From the NCBI GenBank assembly GCA_041163765.1, contig JBEAQS010000100.1:1-5369 (forward strand): 5,369 nt of DNA. Reading direction: 5' to 3'. The DNA is from MAG-120531 sp041163765. GTDB taxonomy: Bacteria; Bacteroidota; Bacteroidia; Flavobacteriales; Flavobacteriaceae. The notes beneath the pieces were generated by a model that saw only the letters and a program-made list of their open reading frames with translations, was not told the DNA's origin and searched no databases. Made by a program: the position numbers and the translations under genes. Positions 5,162 to 5,369 of the stretch are shown one piece after another. Numbering within the stretch: the first letter of the stretch is position 1; each line of letters starts with the position of its first letter.

Positions 5162-5192
5162 GTTAAGTTAGCAGCAATATACAAAACCGTCG

Positions 5193-5369
5193 ATGGTTGC
5201 TAAAATAAATTCATCGGATCCTTGGATCAAAGCCAAGGACGAGCAACCAGAAGTTATGCGGTCGATTAACAAGACCGCAGCCAGAATTACGCTTAACGGT
5301 AAAAGGCACTACACAACGCCGTTACCTACTGGACCTGCGCCGTCTGTAACTACTATCATTAGCGAGACA
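5193..5369 (+). CDS. N-terminal part of a PD-(D/E)XK (MGME1-like) exonuclease, partial
   Basis: An open frame of 59 codons from the ATG at 5193 to the window edge with no stop. It begins MVAKINSSDPWIKAKDEQ and reaches GKRHYTTPLPTGPAPSVTTI with ISET after it. The 'RxYxTPxG..PSVTTILSxT' pattern is what I associate with the start of the MGME1-like single-strand DNA exonucleases, PD-(D/E)XK superfamily, that are common in T4-like cyanophages. The catalytic D, ExK residues would lie beyond the window, so activity cannot be judged. An in-frame TAG (5168-5170) lies 22 bases upstream of the ATG with no other ATG/GTG/TTG between, which fixes the earliest usual start. No Shine-Dalgarno is seen. It is divergent from the hli operon, so it marks the boundary of the minus-strand block. 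The expected role is DNA processing in phage replication, recombination or host DNA breakdown. Confidence 0.6.
   Translation, partial: MVAKINSSDPWIKAKDEQPEVMRSINKTAARITLNGKRHYTTPLPTGPAPSVTTIISET

Noticed and set aside
5219..5239. Hairpin TCCTTGG...CCAAGGA with a seven-base loop
   Set aside because: It lies in the first codons of the exonuclease gene and lacks a T-tract; it could modulate initiation, but nothing else supports that.

Overview
The window looks like part of a T4-like cyanophage (marine myovirus) genome, probably from a Synechococcus or Prochlorococcus phage. The evidence is a high-light-inducible (Hli) protein gene, small genes that resemble ones typical of cyanophages (a DUF5872-like pair and an 'ALAFAARTE' protein), the start of an MGME1-like exonuclease gene, and a nucleotide-sugar/glycosyltransferase cassette. 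Packing is extremely tight: most neighbours overlap by 1 to about 35 bases and no gene-free stretch exceeds about 60 bases. No tRNA, rRNA, CRISPR array, integrase or insertion sequence was seen. The family calls come from motif recognition by eye, without database searches.

Left block (10-2774, minus strand, transcribed right to left): a ColD-like PLP dehydratase, a CAP59-like glycosyltransferase (GT1), then four small genes. The last two of these resemble the two halves of a protein that is usually one polypeptide (DUF5872), here split at a TAATG junction. Central gene (2825-3862, plus strand): GDP-mannose 4,6-dehydratase (gmd). It is divergent from the ColD-like gene, across a 50-base gap holding an imperfect palindrome with two outward-facing TATAA(A/C)CAA boxes. 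Right block (3826-5141, minus strand): a 34-residue membrane protein, the Hli protein, a 53-residue acidic protein and a second CAP59-like glycosyltransferase (GT2), chained by overlaps. GT2 runs 3'-to-3' into gmd and overlaps it by 37 bases. A divergent exonuclease gene begins at 5193 and leaves the window.

How the genes may work together: Gmd converts GDP-mannose to GDP-4-keto-6-deoxymannose, which is the substrate of ColD. The ColD-like protein has the diagnostic histidine in place of the PLP lysine, so the pair would give a GDP-4-keto-3,6-dideoxymannose, the precursor of colitose-type sugars. Two related glycosyltransferases flank the pair and could transfer the product, or host-derived sugars, to a phage or host acceptor. 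No ColC-like epimerase/reductase is visible here, so the final sugar is unknown. The Hli gene and its small membrane partner form a separate, probably photosynthesis-protective module.
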